Shown: positions 18,159-26,528 of the stretch, in pieces
Position numbering within the stretch: position 1 is the first letter of the stretch
Layout: every line of letters starts with the position of its first letter
DNA from: Schlesneria paludicola DSM 18645
GTDB taxonomy: Bacteria; Planctomycetota; Planctomycetia; Planctomycetales; Planctomycetaceae
Reading direction: 5' to 3'
DNA: 64,000 nt
Assembly (NCBI RefSeq): GCF_000255655.1
Contig: NZ_JH636434.1
Coordinates: forward strand, 1,101,963 to 1,165,962
Notes under the pieces: model-generated
What the model was told of the DNA's origin: nothing
What the model saw: only the letters and a program-made list of their open reading frames with translations
Databases searched by the model: none
Made by a program: the position numbers and the translations under genes

Positions 18159-18536
18159 ATGACACGTTGGGCAATTGGAACAACTGCGGTTCTGGTAGCG
18201 CTAGTGGTCGGTACCGAAACGGCGATGGCCTTTGGAGGATACGGATACACGGGACGCAGCATGCGCCAGTTCCAGCAAATGAACCAGCAACAGCAAAAGT
18301 TGCAGGCCCAACAGCAAAAAGCATTCGATCAAGAGATGAAGAAGCAGGCGGAACAGGAAGCCACGGCGGAGAAGGAACGCGTCGAAAAGCTGAAGAAGGC
18401 GGGCCAGGCCCGTCGTGAAAAGGCCGCAAAGCTGCACGCGGAAACCGTTGCCAAGCGAAAAGCGGAGACGGCTTCAAAAGAGAAAGCCGCAGCGACTCAA
18501 ACCGCGAAAGAGGCGGAAAAGTTCGCCCCGAAATAG
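18159..18536 (+). CDS. Secreted Lys/Glu/Ala-rich coiled-coil protein
   Basis: A 125-residue protein with a clear signal peptide (MTRWAIGTTAVLVALVVGTE, then TAMAFGG), and a mature part that is almost entirely a charged helix: QQQQKLQAQQQKAFDQEMKK, EATAEKERVEKLKKAGQARR and EKAAKLHAETVAKRKAET. No catalytic motif. GAGGAGC at 18146-18152 fixes ATG 18159. Structural or chaperone-like roles are conceivable, but nothing in the sequence decides; homology is hard to judge because of composition bias. Confidence 0.65.
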   Translation: MTRWAIGTTAVLVALVVGTETAMAFGGYGYTGRSMRQFQQMNQQQQKLQAQQQKAFDQEMKKQAEQEATAEKERVEKLKKAGQARREKAAKLHAETVAKRKAETASKEKAAATQTAKEAEKFAPK

Positions 18537-18713
18537 ACTGCAGCGACAACGCAGCCCAAATCGACGTCGACCCCTTGAGTCGAAACGTGCGTGGTCCGTC
18601 GATTCACGAAGATTGCCCCCGGGCAACGATCCTCCGCCGGCTGAATCCGTCGGCGACGTGTGGTATTGTGAGCGGACTCACCCCCAATCGCTCCCGTTCC
18701 ATGCGAGTTCTGT

Positions 18714-19682
18714 ATGAAATTGTCGATCGTCATTCCGGTCTTTAATGAGGCCGAAAGTCTGGATGAACTGCACGCCCAGATCGCGCAAGTTGTCTCAGAA
18801 CATTCGCTCGATTGTGAAATCATCTTCGTCGACGATGGGTCGAAAGACAAATCTTGGAAAGTCATCCGGCAACTCGCCAAAGCCGATTCGAGCGTCCGGG
18901 GCCTGCGATTTCGCCGCAACTTTGGCAAGGCTGCGGGACTGACGGCGGGAATTCGCGCAGCACGCGGCGAACTCATTCTGATGATGGACGCCGATCTGCA
19001 GGACGACCCTGCGGAAATCCCGAAGTTCATCGAAAAGCTGGGTGAAGGTTTCGACGTCGTCAACGGCTGGAAATTGCGGCGGCTCGACCCGTGGCACAAA
19101 GTCTATCCAAGTCTCGTTTTCAATTGGCTTGTCGCTCGGATGACCGGCCTGGAACTGCACGACCATAACTGCGGACTAAAACTGTTTAAGGCCGAAGTCG
19201 GTCGCGAAATCCGCCTGTATGGCGAACTTCATCGGTTCATCCCCGTGCTCGCCAATGCGCGTGGCTTCCGAGTGACCGAACTCGCCGTCAACCATCGGGC
19301 TCGTCAGCACGGAGAATCGAAGTACGGATACCGCCGCTTCATGCGAGGTTTTCTCGACCTGTTCACGGTGACATTTCTGATCGGCTATGGCCAACGCCCA
19401 CAGCACATGTTAGGTGCCGCGGGTCTGGTTTCGTTTGGAATGGGTGTCATCGGATCGGCGTACCTGGCGCTGACCTGGTTCCTGATGCATGTCATTCCCC
19501 TCTTTAAGCCGACCCCAATCGGGGGGCGTCCTCTGCTGGCGTACTCCATCGCGTTGATGCTATTGGGAGCCCAGGCCATTTCGCTGGGACTGCTTGCGGA
19601 ACTGATTGTGTACTACACCAGCCGCGAGAGCGACACATTCAGTGTGACGGACGAAGTGGGAAAGCCTGAACAGATCGTCTGA
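18714..19682 (+). CDS. GT2 glycosyltransferase, polyprenyl-phosphate glycosyltransferase type (DPM1/GtrB-like)
   Basis: A 322-residue membrane-associated glycosyltransferase. The GT-A domain shows [52 protein letters not shown] plus DLQDDP (the DxD-type metal site), and [20 protein letters not shown], which is the RxRxxGxSKY motif of polyprenyl-phosphate glycosyltransferases. Two C-terminal membrane helices follow ([40 protein letters not shown]). Such enzymes transfer a sugar from a nucleotide donor to undecaprenyl or dolichyl phosphate for later use at the outer face. It has no adjacent flippase or glycan cluster, so the sugar is unknown. Confidence 0.92.
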   Translation: MKLSIVIPVFNEAESLDELHAQIAQVVSEHSLDCEIIFVDDGSKDKSWKVIRQLAKADSSVRGLRFRRNFGKAAGLTAGIRAARGELILMMDADLQDDPAEIPKFIEKLGEGFDVVNGWKLRRLDPWHKVYPSLVFNWLVARMTGLELHDHNCGLKLFKAEVGREIRLYGELHRFIPVLANARGFRVTELAVNHRARQHGESKYGYRRFMRGFLDLFTVTFLIGYGQRPQHMLGAAGLVSFGMGVIGSAYLALTWFLMHVIPLFKPTPIGGRPLLAYSIALMLLGAQAISLGLLAELIVYYTSRESDTFSVTDEVGKPEQIV

Positions 19683-19726
19683 TCGATTTCTTTTCCCGTC
19701 GGCTTTCTTGCGTCCAAAGAAACAAA

Positions 19727-19757
19727 CGGCCCCTGCGTCGTGAGACAACAGGGGCCG
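19727..19757 (-). terminator. Terminator hairpin for the leftward pilin-like genes
   Basis: CGGCCCCTG (19727-19735) pairs with CAGGGGCCG (19749-19757). On the minus strand the stem is followed by TTTGTTTCTTT, a U-rich tail, so it most likely ends the leftward transcript of the pilin-like gene at 19838. Confidence 0.65.
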
Positions 19758-19837
19758 CTTGCCAGAAAGGAGTCGTTTGAGGATGAATCATCCTCGATGT
19801 ATCGCTTGACGGGATCGGACATCCCGTCAATTCAGAA

Positions 19838-20146
19838 TCATTGGATTCCTTCGCCCGTGGGCATCGTTCCGGTCACATCGCCAGCGGCATCGCAGAAATC
19901 CACCAGATCAGTGAAGCAGGTTCCGCCAGAGCTTCCCGCATGGCCGGTCAGACCGGTGTAGCGGAAGCTCTGATTGACAGCCCCGAAGGCCGAGCCGGTG
20001 TCTTCCAATTCCTGGACGACGCCATAGGCAACTTCGGACAAGCCCACCACCATCGACAAGACGGCGATCGTGCTGATCAGAATCAATTCGGCAGAGACGA
20101 CGAAACCAGCATCATCGTTCCAGAGTTTGGCGAACAAGTTCGTCAT
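19838..20146 (-). CDS. Flp/type IVb pilin-like small protein (paralogue 1)
   Basis: A 102-residue protein starting MTNLFAKLWNDDAGFVVSAE, followed by a single hydrophobic helix (LILISTIAVLSMVVGLSEVA). A short charged leader, a Gly, and a helix with an early Glu is the layout of Flp-type prepilins, although Glu is at +6 after the Gly rather than +5. The C-terminal half is a small cysteine-containing tail (SSGGTCFTDLVDFCDAAGD) that could carry a disulphide. AAGGA precedes ATG 20146. The neighbouring gene at 20348 is a clear paralogue. No prepilin peptidase or Tad genes are in the window. Confidence 0.6.
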   Translation of the reverse strand: MTNLFAKLWNDDAGFVVSAELILISTIAVLSMVVGLSEVAYGVVQELEDTGSAFGAVNQSFRYTGLTGHAGSSGGTCFTDLVDFCDAAGDVTGTMPTGEGIQ

Positions 20147-20347
20147 GGGTGCAGTTCCTTTGTGTGTTAAGAGAGCGTGGTGCAAGTGGGAAAGATGTCG
20201 TTTCTCACGTGATGGCCGATTCGAGTCGATCGATTTCAGGTTGGTGCGATCCGAAGTTCGATCGAGGTGCATCTCGTTGCGGCCAACGTGTCAAGAATTG
20301 TCTGGCGGATTGCTGGGTCGACATCGCAACCTCAGCAGGCCCGTTGA

Positions 20348-20644
20348 TTACTGTTCGTAGTCAATGTGGCTTCCGGCTTGAATGTCTGAACCGGTGTTCT
20401 GGCTGTCGTTGTAGCTGCTGCCAGCACTACCGCCGCGATTGCAGTTCTGCCCCTGCAGATTGAAGCTTTGGTTCATTGAACCGAACGCACGACCGACGTC
20501 TTGCAGTTCGTTGTTGATATTCCATGCGACTTCCGACAGTCCGACGGCCATGGCCAGGACTCCCAGAGTGGCGATCATCACCAATTCGGCAGAGACAATA
20601 AAACCAGCTTCGTCATTCATCAGGTTGGTAAACAGAGCATTCAT
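20348..20644 (-). CDS. Flp/type IVb pilin-like small protein (paralogue 2)
   Basis: A 98-residue protein, MNALFTNLMNDEAGFIVSAE then LVMIATLGVLAMAVGLSEVA, sharing with the gene at 19838 the (D/N)D(D/E)AGF(V/I)VSAEL start, the GLSEVA end of the helix, the ELQDVGRAFGSMNQSF segment, and then a divergent Gly/Ser/Asn-rich tail. It lies 201 nt upstream of its paralogue in the same orientation, each with its own Shine-Dalgarno (AAGGATC here), which indicates tandem duplication. Likely an inner-membrane or fibre subunit; function is inferred only from layout. Confidence 0.6.
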   Translation of the reverse strand: MNALFTNLMNDEAGFIVSAELVMIATLGVLAMAVGLSEVAWNINNELQDVGRAFGSMNQSFNLQGQNCNRGGSAGSSYNDSQNTGSDIQAGSHIDYEQ

Positions 20645-21166
20645 CGTGGCGATCCTTTCTGAGGATTTTAAGTTTGGTTGCTGCGATTCATCGACTTGTT
20701 CGTGTCGTCTGATGTTTCGGAGCATGGTTACCCTGTAAAGCAGACTGAATGCCAATCGAAGAATTCTGTCTCGTTTCCTTTACAAAAAGATGTCGCATCG
20801 GAACGCATCCTCTTTCACATAAATTACTTGCAAAATCTGTGAAGCGTCTCGAACAGGCCATTAACCTCTACTTGCCCACATGCCCGTGACGTTGACTTTC
20901 GGCGACATCCATCGCAGATCAATCCCGTACAAAGCGGTCGCAAGTCATTGAAAATTTGAATCTTATGTGATGATGCCACGACGCGTTGCGCGGGATGTTG
21001 CCGACCGGCAACGTCACCAGAGACGCGGAACGGGCCAAAGCGAGCTGAATTTCCCGCGTTTCTCTTCTGCGTGGAATCGCACTTCGAAGGGGATGGCGGT
21101 ATTTTACGAGCCTCGTGAGTCACTAAATGATGATCCGACAGTCAACGCCCCGACAGGAGCCGTACC
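20645..21166. other. Spacer upstream of both the pilin-like genes and the sugar-isomerase-like gene
   Basis: About 520 nt with no convincing gene. A 99-codon leftward frame (20824-21123) has no domain-like pattern. The region should hold divergent promoters; no strong palindrome or RNA structure was noticed. Confidence 0.4.
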
Positions 21167-22018
21167 ATGGCCGTATCTCTGAACCGACGTGATTTCCTTC
21201 TCGCCAGCGCTGCTGGAATAGCAGCGGCCTCGATTTCCCGAGCGGCCACCGCCGCCGACGGCAACGATCCCTACCTGGGCCTGAAGATGGGGATTCAAAG
21301 CTACTCGCTGCGAGGCTTCAAAAAGGCCGAGGAAGCACTGGAACTGACCAAGAAGCTCGGTCTTAAGTACTGGGAATCGTTCCCGGGCCATATTCCGATG
21401 AGCACGGTCCCCAAGCACATCGAAGCTCAGAAGGGATTACTCGCGAAAGAAGGGATTACCTGCTTCTCGTACGGGGTCGTCGGTTTTGACGGCAACGAGA
21501 ACGCCGCACGTGAGATCTTCGAATTTGCCAAAGCGATGGGAATCAAATCGTTAAGTGCCGATCCCAAGCCGGATGCCGCGACGTTCGATCTGCTCGACAA
21601 ACTGGTCGCGGAATACGACGTGGCGATTGCGATCCACAATCACGGCCCCAAACATCGCTATGACAAGATCAGCGACGTGGAAAAAGTGGTGAAAGACCGC
21701 CACCCCAAGATTGGAGCCTGTGTCGACACCGGTCACTATCTTCGCAGCAACGAAAATCCGGTTGAAGCGGTTCAGCGATTGAACAAGCGGGTCTTCGGAG
21801 TGCATCTCAAAGACGTCAAGACGCTGCCGAACGGTGAAAAGCAGTTCAAGATCGCGGGCGAAGGCGACCTGGACGTCACAGGCTTGCTCAAAGCGTTGAA
21901 GGCGATGAAGTACGAGTATTGTGTCGCGATCGAGTATGAAGAAAACGAAAGCAACCCGATGCCAGACATCGAAGCGTGCCTGAAGCACGTTCGCGAGTGC
22001 GCTTTAAAGCTTGTTTAA
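21167..22018 (+). CDS. Tat-exported sugar phosphate isomerase/epimerase-like TIM-barrel protein
   Basis: A 283-residue protein with a twin-arginine leader (MAVSLNRRDFLLASAAGIAA) and a xylose-isomerase-like TIM barrel: LKMGIQSYSLRGFKKAEEAL, GLKYWESFPGHIPM, DVAIAIHNHGPKHR, KIGACVDTGHYLRSNENPVE, RVFGVHLKDVKTLPNG, AGEGDLDVTGLLKALK and CVAIEYEENESNPMPD. The Glu/His/Asp/His/Glu ligands expected for the metal site are present at the strand ends (WESF, HNHG, DTGHY, HLKD, IEYE). Exported members are abundant in planctomycetes and some act on keto-sugars, but the substrate here is unknown. AGGAGC is about 8 nt before ATG 21167. Confidence 0.85.
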   Translation: MAVSLNRRDFLLASAAGIAAASISRAATAADGNDPYLGLKMGIQSYSLRGFKKAEEALELTKKLGLKYWESFPGHIPMSTVPKHIEAQKGLLAKEGITCFSYGVVGFDGNENAAREIFEFAKAMGIKSLSADPKPDAATFDLLDKLVAEYDVAIAIHNHGPKHRYDKISDVEKVVKDRHPKIGACVDTGHYLRSNENPVEAVQRLNKRVFGVHLKDVKTLPNGEKQFKIAGEGDLDVTGLLKALKAMKYEYCVAIEYEENESNPMPDIEACLKHVRECALKLV

Positions 22019-22038
22019 TTCGTCACTTATGTTCCGAA

Positions 22039-22069
22039 GCGAACAGACGAAACCCGTCTGTTCGCGTTT
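22039..22069 (+). terminator. Rho-independent terminator
   Basis: GCGAACAGACG (22039-22049) pairs with CGTCTGTTCGC (22055-22065) around AAACC, then GTTTG. It lies 20 nt after the sugar-isomerase-like stop codon. Confidence 0.75.
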
Positions 22070-22125
22070 GACGGTTTCACCTATGCTTGCCCATCCCTTC
22101 TGACAGCTCCAGGGATGGGCAAGTC

Positions 22126-23742
22126 ATGCTTCGGTCGACGTTTTGGATCGCAATCTGCCTTTGGGCGAGTCTCGCGGGATGCCGCCACCTCGCACCGACC
22201 GGTCGTGCCACGATCATTTCTGAAATCGATCCGGTGGAACGCGCCGGACTGACAAGCCCCCGTTCGTCCTCTGACGGCTCGTCCGAAGGATTTTGGCAAA
22301 GCTCCAGCTCGAGCGTTCGACAAACGTCGATCACAGCCAACGACGCGGAGGATATTGTCCCCGCCGCCTCCAGCGATGCACGGTCCCCCTCGGGACGTCC
22401 AGACCTGGACAGTATCTATCGCCGCACCGCACAGATCGACGATCTGCAGCGGAATCCAATCATCGTCATCCCGGGAATCCTGGGGTCCAAACTGGTCGAT
22501 GAAACAGGACGACGTGTCGTCTGGGGTGAATTTGGCGGAAACGGAATCGACCCCGCATCGGTCGAAGGCGCTCGACTCCTTGCACTTCCCCTGGAGAATG
22601 GCAGGTCGCTCAGGGAGCTCTACACGTCCGTTCAAGTGGCCGGACCGCTCGACATGCTGAATGTGCGAGTCTTTGGCGTTCCGTTCCAGATCGCCGCCTA
22701 TCGCGACATTCTGACCGCCTTGGGATCGGGTGGCTATCGCGATTCCACCTCGAACGTCGGCGGATTGAACAAAGGCGTGCAATACGACAACTGCTTCCAA
22801 TTCGCCTATGACTGGCGACGGGACAATGTCGAAACGGCGGCCCTGCTACACCAATTCATTTTGGAGAAGAAAGCGTACGTCGAAGAGCAGCGGCGAAAAA
22901 GGTACGGAACAGAGGCTCAACCAGTCCGTTTCGACATCATCGCCCATTCGATGGGCAGCGTGATGGCCCGGTACTATCTTCAGTACGGCGATGCTCCGTT
23001 ACCTGACGAAGAATCTCCTCCCGAAGTCACCTGGGCGGGTGCCCAATACGTCGACCGACTGGTCATGGTGGCGCCCCCGAACGCAGGTTCGTTGCAAGCG
23101 GTGGAATACCTGACGCAGGGCGTGCAGTTTTCACGTTTCTTTTCACGCTATGAGCCGGCACTCCTGGGGACGATGCCCTCGATCTATCAACTGTTGCCGC
23201 GAACTCGACACCGTCCCGTTGTGGGGGGACCGCAGAAAGTGGCTGTCGATCTTTATAACCCCAAAACGTGGGTTCAGGCACGCTGGGGATTCTTCAACCC
23301 CAATCAATCCGAGATCCTGCGTCATCTACTGCCGGACGAACCCGATCCCAGCCGACGCCTTCAGATTGCATACGAACACCTGTCAAAGTGCCTGGCGCGC
23401 GCCGAAGCGTTCCACGCGGCCATTGACGTCAAAGCCGATCCGCCGGAAGGCACCACAATTCACCTGATCGCAAGTGACGCACATCCGACGGTTTTTCAGT
23501 ACACCGTTGACGGAAAAGGAAGTTTATCACCGACCGCTCGCGTAGCTGGTGACGGGATCGTGACACGCCACAGCGCGCTGATGGACGAGCGTCTGGCGGA
23601 CCGAACCAACTGGGCACCGCGACTCAAGAGTCCCGTCAAATGGGACAGCGTCACGTTCCTGTTCACCGACCACTTGGGCATGACCAAAGACCCCGCGTTC
23701 ACGGACAATGTCCTCTATCTGTTGCTGGAATCACCGCGATAG
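22126..23742 (+). CDS. LCAT-like acyltransferase/lipase lipoprotein
   Basis: A 538-residue alpha/beta hydrolase. The N-terminus MLRSTFWIAICLWASLAGCR has a lipobox (LAGC), so it is probably a lipoprotein. Conserved parts of the lecithin:cholesterol acyltransferase family are NPIIVIPGILGSKLVDETGR and VVWGEF near residue 115-140, FAYDWRRDNVETAALLHQFI, and the nucleophile elbow FDIIAHSMGSVMARYYLQYG (Ser in AHSMG). The catalytic His is probably in FTDHLGM near the C-terminus. The family transfers or hydrolyses acyl chains; acceptor unknown. An upstream in-frame ATG (22087) would bury the lipoprotein signal, so ATG 22126 is chosen. Confidence 0.83.
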   Translation: MLRSTFWIAICLWASLAGCRHLAPTGRATIISEIDPVERAGLTSPRSSSDGSSEGFWQSSSSSVRQTSITANDAEDIVPAASSDARSPSGRPDLDSIYRRTAQIDDLQRNPIIVIPGILGSKLVDETGRRVVWGEFGGNGIDPASVEGARLLALPLENGRSLRELYTSVQVAGPLDMLNVRVFGVPFQIAAYRDILTALGSGGYRDSTSNVGGLNKGVQYDNCFQFAYDWRRDNVETAALLHQFILEKKAYVEEQRRKRYGTEAQPVRFDIIAHSMGSVMARYYLQYGDAPLPDEESPPEVTWAGAQYVDRLVMVAPPNAGSLQAVEYLTQGVQFSRFFSRYEPALLGTMPSIYQLLPRTRHRPVVGGPQKVAVDLYNPKTWVQARWGFFNPNQSEILRHLLPDEPDPSRRLQIAYEHLSKCLARAEAFHAAIDVKADPPEGTTIHLIASDAHPTVFQYTVDGKGSLSPTARVAGDGIVTRHSALMDERLADRTNWAPRLKSPVKWDSVTFLFTDHLGMTKDPAFTDNVLYLLLESPR

Positions 23743-23802
23743 CAACCGCGAATCGGCAAGATGATCGCGGCCCGAGATTGCCGCCCTCCCTGATCGCGAC
23801 AA

Positions 23803-26496
23803 TCAAGGTTTCGTCGGCGAGTTGGCCTTCAGAGCGTGCTCGATCGAATCCATTTGCGGCTTGAACGCAGGGCCTCCCAGTTCAGGGTAGAGGACCTTCG
23901 TAACCCGCAGCAGCTTGCGTGCTTCGTCATATTCGCGTTCACGAATGCAGGTCTGTATGACCCCTAGCCGCGCCGTCCACCACTCCGATGTCCCCGCCTT
24001 CGATTGCGACTCGATACGTCGCCAACATTTCTTGACGAGCACGCTGGCATCGACGTCGCGCGATTCGCCGAACAGATTGGCCAACTCACGTTGAAGGTCA
24101 AGATCAGACGCAAATCGCTCGGCCAATTGCTGGCCTAGCGCAACAGCCTTTGCCGATTGACCAGCAAAAAAGGAGGCTTTCGCTCGACATCGATCGAGCA
24201 AAGCCGTCTCGGCGGGGGACAATTGATCTCGCTGACTTTGCACGCGTTCGGCAGCCTGCAGTTGCAATGCTGCCAGTTGGATTTGGGCATCCCCCTGGGC
24301 CGCCGCTACGAATGGAACCAGTTGGTCCACGAGTCCCAACAACTCTTTGGGTGTCGCGGTCAATTGCGTCAACGCACGCTGCGCCTCGATCCGTTTTCCC
24401 GTTCCGGCCAAGGCAATGACATTTAGTGAATTCGCACGCTGCACTAGCTGATGCCGTGCTTCAGTCGACAGATCGTCTGCCCGGGATTGTTCAGCAAATG
24501 AAAGGACTTGTGACAGCCACTGCCGCGCCTGTTCCGGGCGCGCGGAACGCTTCAGGTCCTGGAGATCAGAACTCCGCCCCCGCTCGCCGCCGCTCGATGA
24601 GGCCTTATTGGCAGACTCGTGCGACGACATCAAGAGAAATGCCGCGAGATGAAGCGCAACGTCCGCCTGCTTGACGGTCCATTTATCGGGCGCATTCGCC
24701 GCCAGCGACAAGAACTTCGACATCTGATCGATGCCCTCGCGTTCGAACATCTCTGATGGCCGATGTTGTTCGATCATTCTTCGCAAGATCGTTTCATAGC
24801 AGCGGGCGGCCCCGGACATCGCATCGAGTGCGCGAACATGTTGTGTATCGACCTGCAAGTACAGCGGCAGAGCCTGGGTCGCCTGCAACCGCTGTTCTTC
24901 GAGTTGAGCCTTCAGAAAATAAGCTTCATTGACTGTGGTATCCTCGGCATACTTCGCCAGATGCTGATCCAACTCATTCGTATAGGCCTCGCGGCGCGCC
25001 TGTGTCTTCTTTTCATCGTAGAGCCTGCCGAGACAATAGGTCCCAAGCAGATGCGCCTGTGTCGATCGAGTATGCGCGGCATCATATGACGCCAGCCTGA
25101 GAAATTCGGCTGCAGCAGGTTCAAAGCGTGAATGTTCGAGCAGAATCGATGCCCGCGTGAAGCCGAGTTCCATCGCGAGATCCGGTTGAGCGCGATCACG
25201 CGCGACACGTTCGGCCTTGGCATACCTTTCGACTGCGGCATCGATTCGGCCGGTCGTGAAATCGATTCGCGCCTGCTGCATCAATGAATCGAGTTCCGCA
25301 CCATACTTTTGTGACGTCTGCACGTTCTCCCAGATCTGACGGCATCGACGGCTCCAGTATCCCCCGACCTGTTCCTCGCATCGCTCGATCGCCGTCACAA
25401 TCTGTTCCGCAAGTCGCTCAGCTAGTGTCTCCTGCTGTTTTTCCAACGCGATTTTCCGTAACGAGATCAACGCCTGAGTTTGTAGAAACCAGACCTCGCC
25501 CGTCAGCCGTTGCCGCGTCGCACGTGCTTTCAGAATGAGCTCGGCGGCATCCGTCGGTCGGTTCAGGGCCAGTTGCAGGCGCGCTCGTTCGGCGATGATT
25601 TCATCTTGAATAAGGGGTATCCCTTTTGCGTCGCTTCGCTCCAATAGTCCAAGGGCTTCGGCAGCACGGGCGTTTTCGCCTTTCAATCGCAGGCAAGTCA
25701 CACTGAGCAGTTTTGCCCGCGAATGGAGCGGTTCATCCGCGACGCCGACCAGACGTCTCAGGACCTGATCGGCCTCGGCCAGGTCTGACGATCTTTCCGC
25801 GGAACCAGCCGCTGCGAGCTCCGCCCGATTGCGATAAGTGGCTGCCAGATACCAGCGTGCCTGATGCATGACCGTCCGCCTCTCATGGCCGGACAACGGT
25901 ATATCGGCCGCGCGTTTGGCCGCCGACTCGGGAGTGGGATTGGTCAGTGAATTCTCCAGTGGCGTCAGCGTTGCGAGCGTTTCGGCGCAGGCTGCTTGAG
26001 CCTGCTCAAGTATCGTCTCGTCGAATGTTCGAACGTCACGCTCAGTTCGTAGCCAGTCTGCCTCGACGGCCCAGACTGATCCAATCTGAAGCTGCAAGAG
26101 AATCACGCGGGGATTGGATCGATCTTGTTCGACCAAATCCAGAACCGCCTGTCTCGCCCGTTGCCACAGCTCATTTCGCTGATCTTCCGGCACAAACCCC
26201 GCATGCTCGGCCAAGGAGCGAGAGAGTTCCAGCGTCAGGTCGGTCTTCGTGGCAAGCGACAAATCGTCCGCCGCCAATCGAGCAATCGCTTCGGTCTCGG
26301 CCAGCGCGAACAAGCTTCTCTGGCGTAGCTGCTCGAAATAGCGAGCCTGTGGTTCATCGCCAAGCGCAGCACCACACACGAGCACGAAGCAGATCAGAAT
26401 CGGAAGTCTGTGCACCAGACGAAAGGCTGCCGCAAGCCTTCCCGCGTCGTGATCAAGCGGAAACCGATGACGACGATCGCGGGGCCTGTTCCACAT
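23803..26496 (-). CDS. Large exported TPR/helical-repeat protein
   Basis: An 897-residue protein with a hydrophobic segment at about residues 30-45 (LPILICFVLVCGAALGDEPQ), probably a signal peptide after an unusually long basic leader. The rest is helical, with TPR-like units such as ARYFEQLRQRSLFALAETEA, AMELGFTRASILLEHSRFEP, AYFLKAQLEEQRLQATQALP and ETALLDRCRAKASFFAGQSA. No catalytic motif. It follows the DUF11 protein gene by 32 nt on the same strand, so the two are probably one operon and act together in the envelope. The start is uncertain: ATG 26496 has no good Shine-Dalgarno, and GTG 26415 would give a more typical signal peptide. Confidence 0.72.
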   Translation of the reverse strand: MWNRPRDRRHRFPLDHDAGRLAAAFRLVHRLPILICFVLVCGAALGDEPQARYFEQLRQRSLFALAETEAIARLAADDLSLATKTDLTLELSRSLAEHAGFVPEDQRNELWQRARQAVLDLVEQDRSNPRVILLQLQIGSVWAVEADWLRTERDVRTFDETILEQAQAACAETLATLTPLENSLTNPTPESAAKRAADIPLSGHERRTVMHQARWYLAATYRNRAELAAAGSAERSSDLAEADQVLRRLVGVADEPLHSRAKLLSVTCLRLKGENARAAEALGLLERSDAKGIPLIQDEIIAERARLQLALNRPTDAAELILKARATRQRLTGEVWFLQTQALISLRKIALEKQQETLAERLAEQIVTAIERCEEQVGGYWSRRCRQIWENVQTSQKYGAELDSLMQQARIDFTTGRIDAAVERYAKAERVARDRAQPDLAMELGFTRASILLEHSRFEPAAAEFLRLASYDAAHTRSTQAHLLGTYCLGRLYDEKKTQARREAYTNELDQHLAKYAEDTTVNEAYFLKAQLEEQRLQATQALPLYLQVDTQHVRALDAMSGAARCYETILRRMIEQHRPSEMFEREGIDQMSKFLSLAANAPDKWTVKQADVALHLAAFLLMSSHESANKASSSGGERGRSSDLQDLKRSARPEQARQWLSQVLSFAEQSRADDLSTEARHQLVQRANSLNVIALAGTGKRIEAQRALTQLTATPKELLGLVDQLVPFVAAAQGDAQIQLAALQLQAAERVQSQRDQLSPAETALLDRCRAKASFFAGQSAKAVALGQQLAERFASDLDLQRELANLFGESRDVDASVLVKKCWRRIESQSKAGTSEWWTARLGVIQTCIREREYDEARKLLRVTKVLYPELGGPAFKPQMDSIEHALKANSPTKP

Positions 26497-26528
26497 CCTG
26501 CACGGGACACTCGATGATGAGCAAACGG

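Noticed and set aside
20824..21123. Leftward 99-codon open frame upstream of the sugar-isomerase-like gene
   Set aside because: No ribosome binding site, no family-like motifs, and it lies in the divergent promoter spacer.
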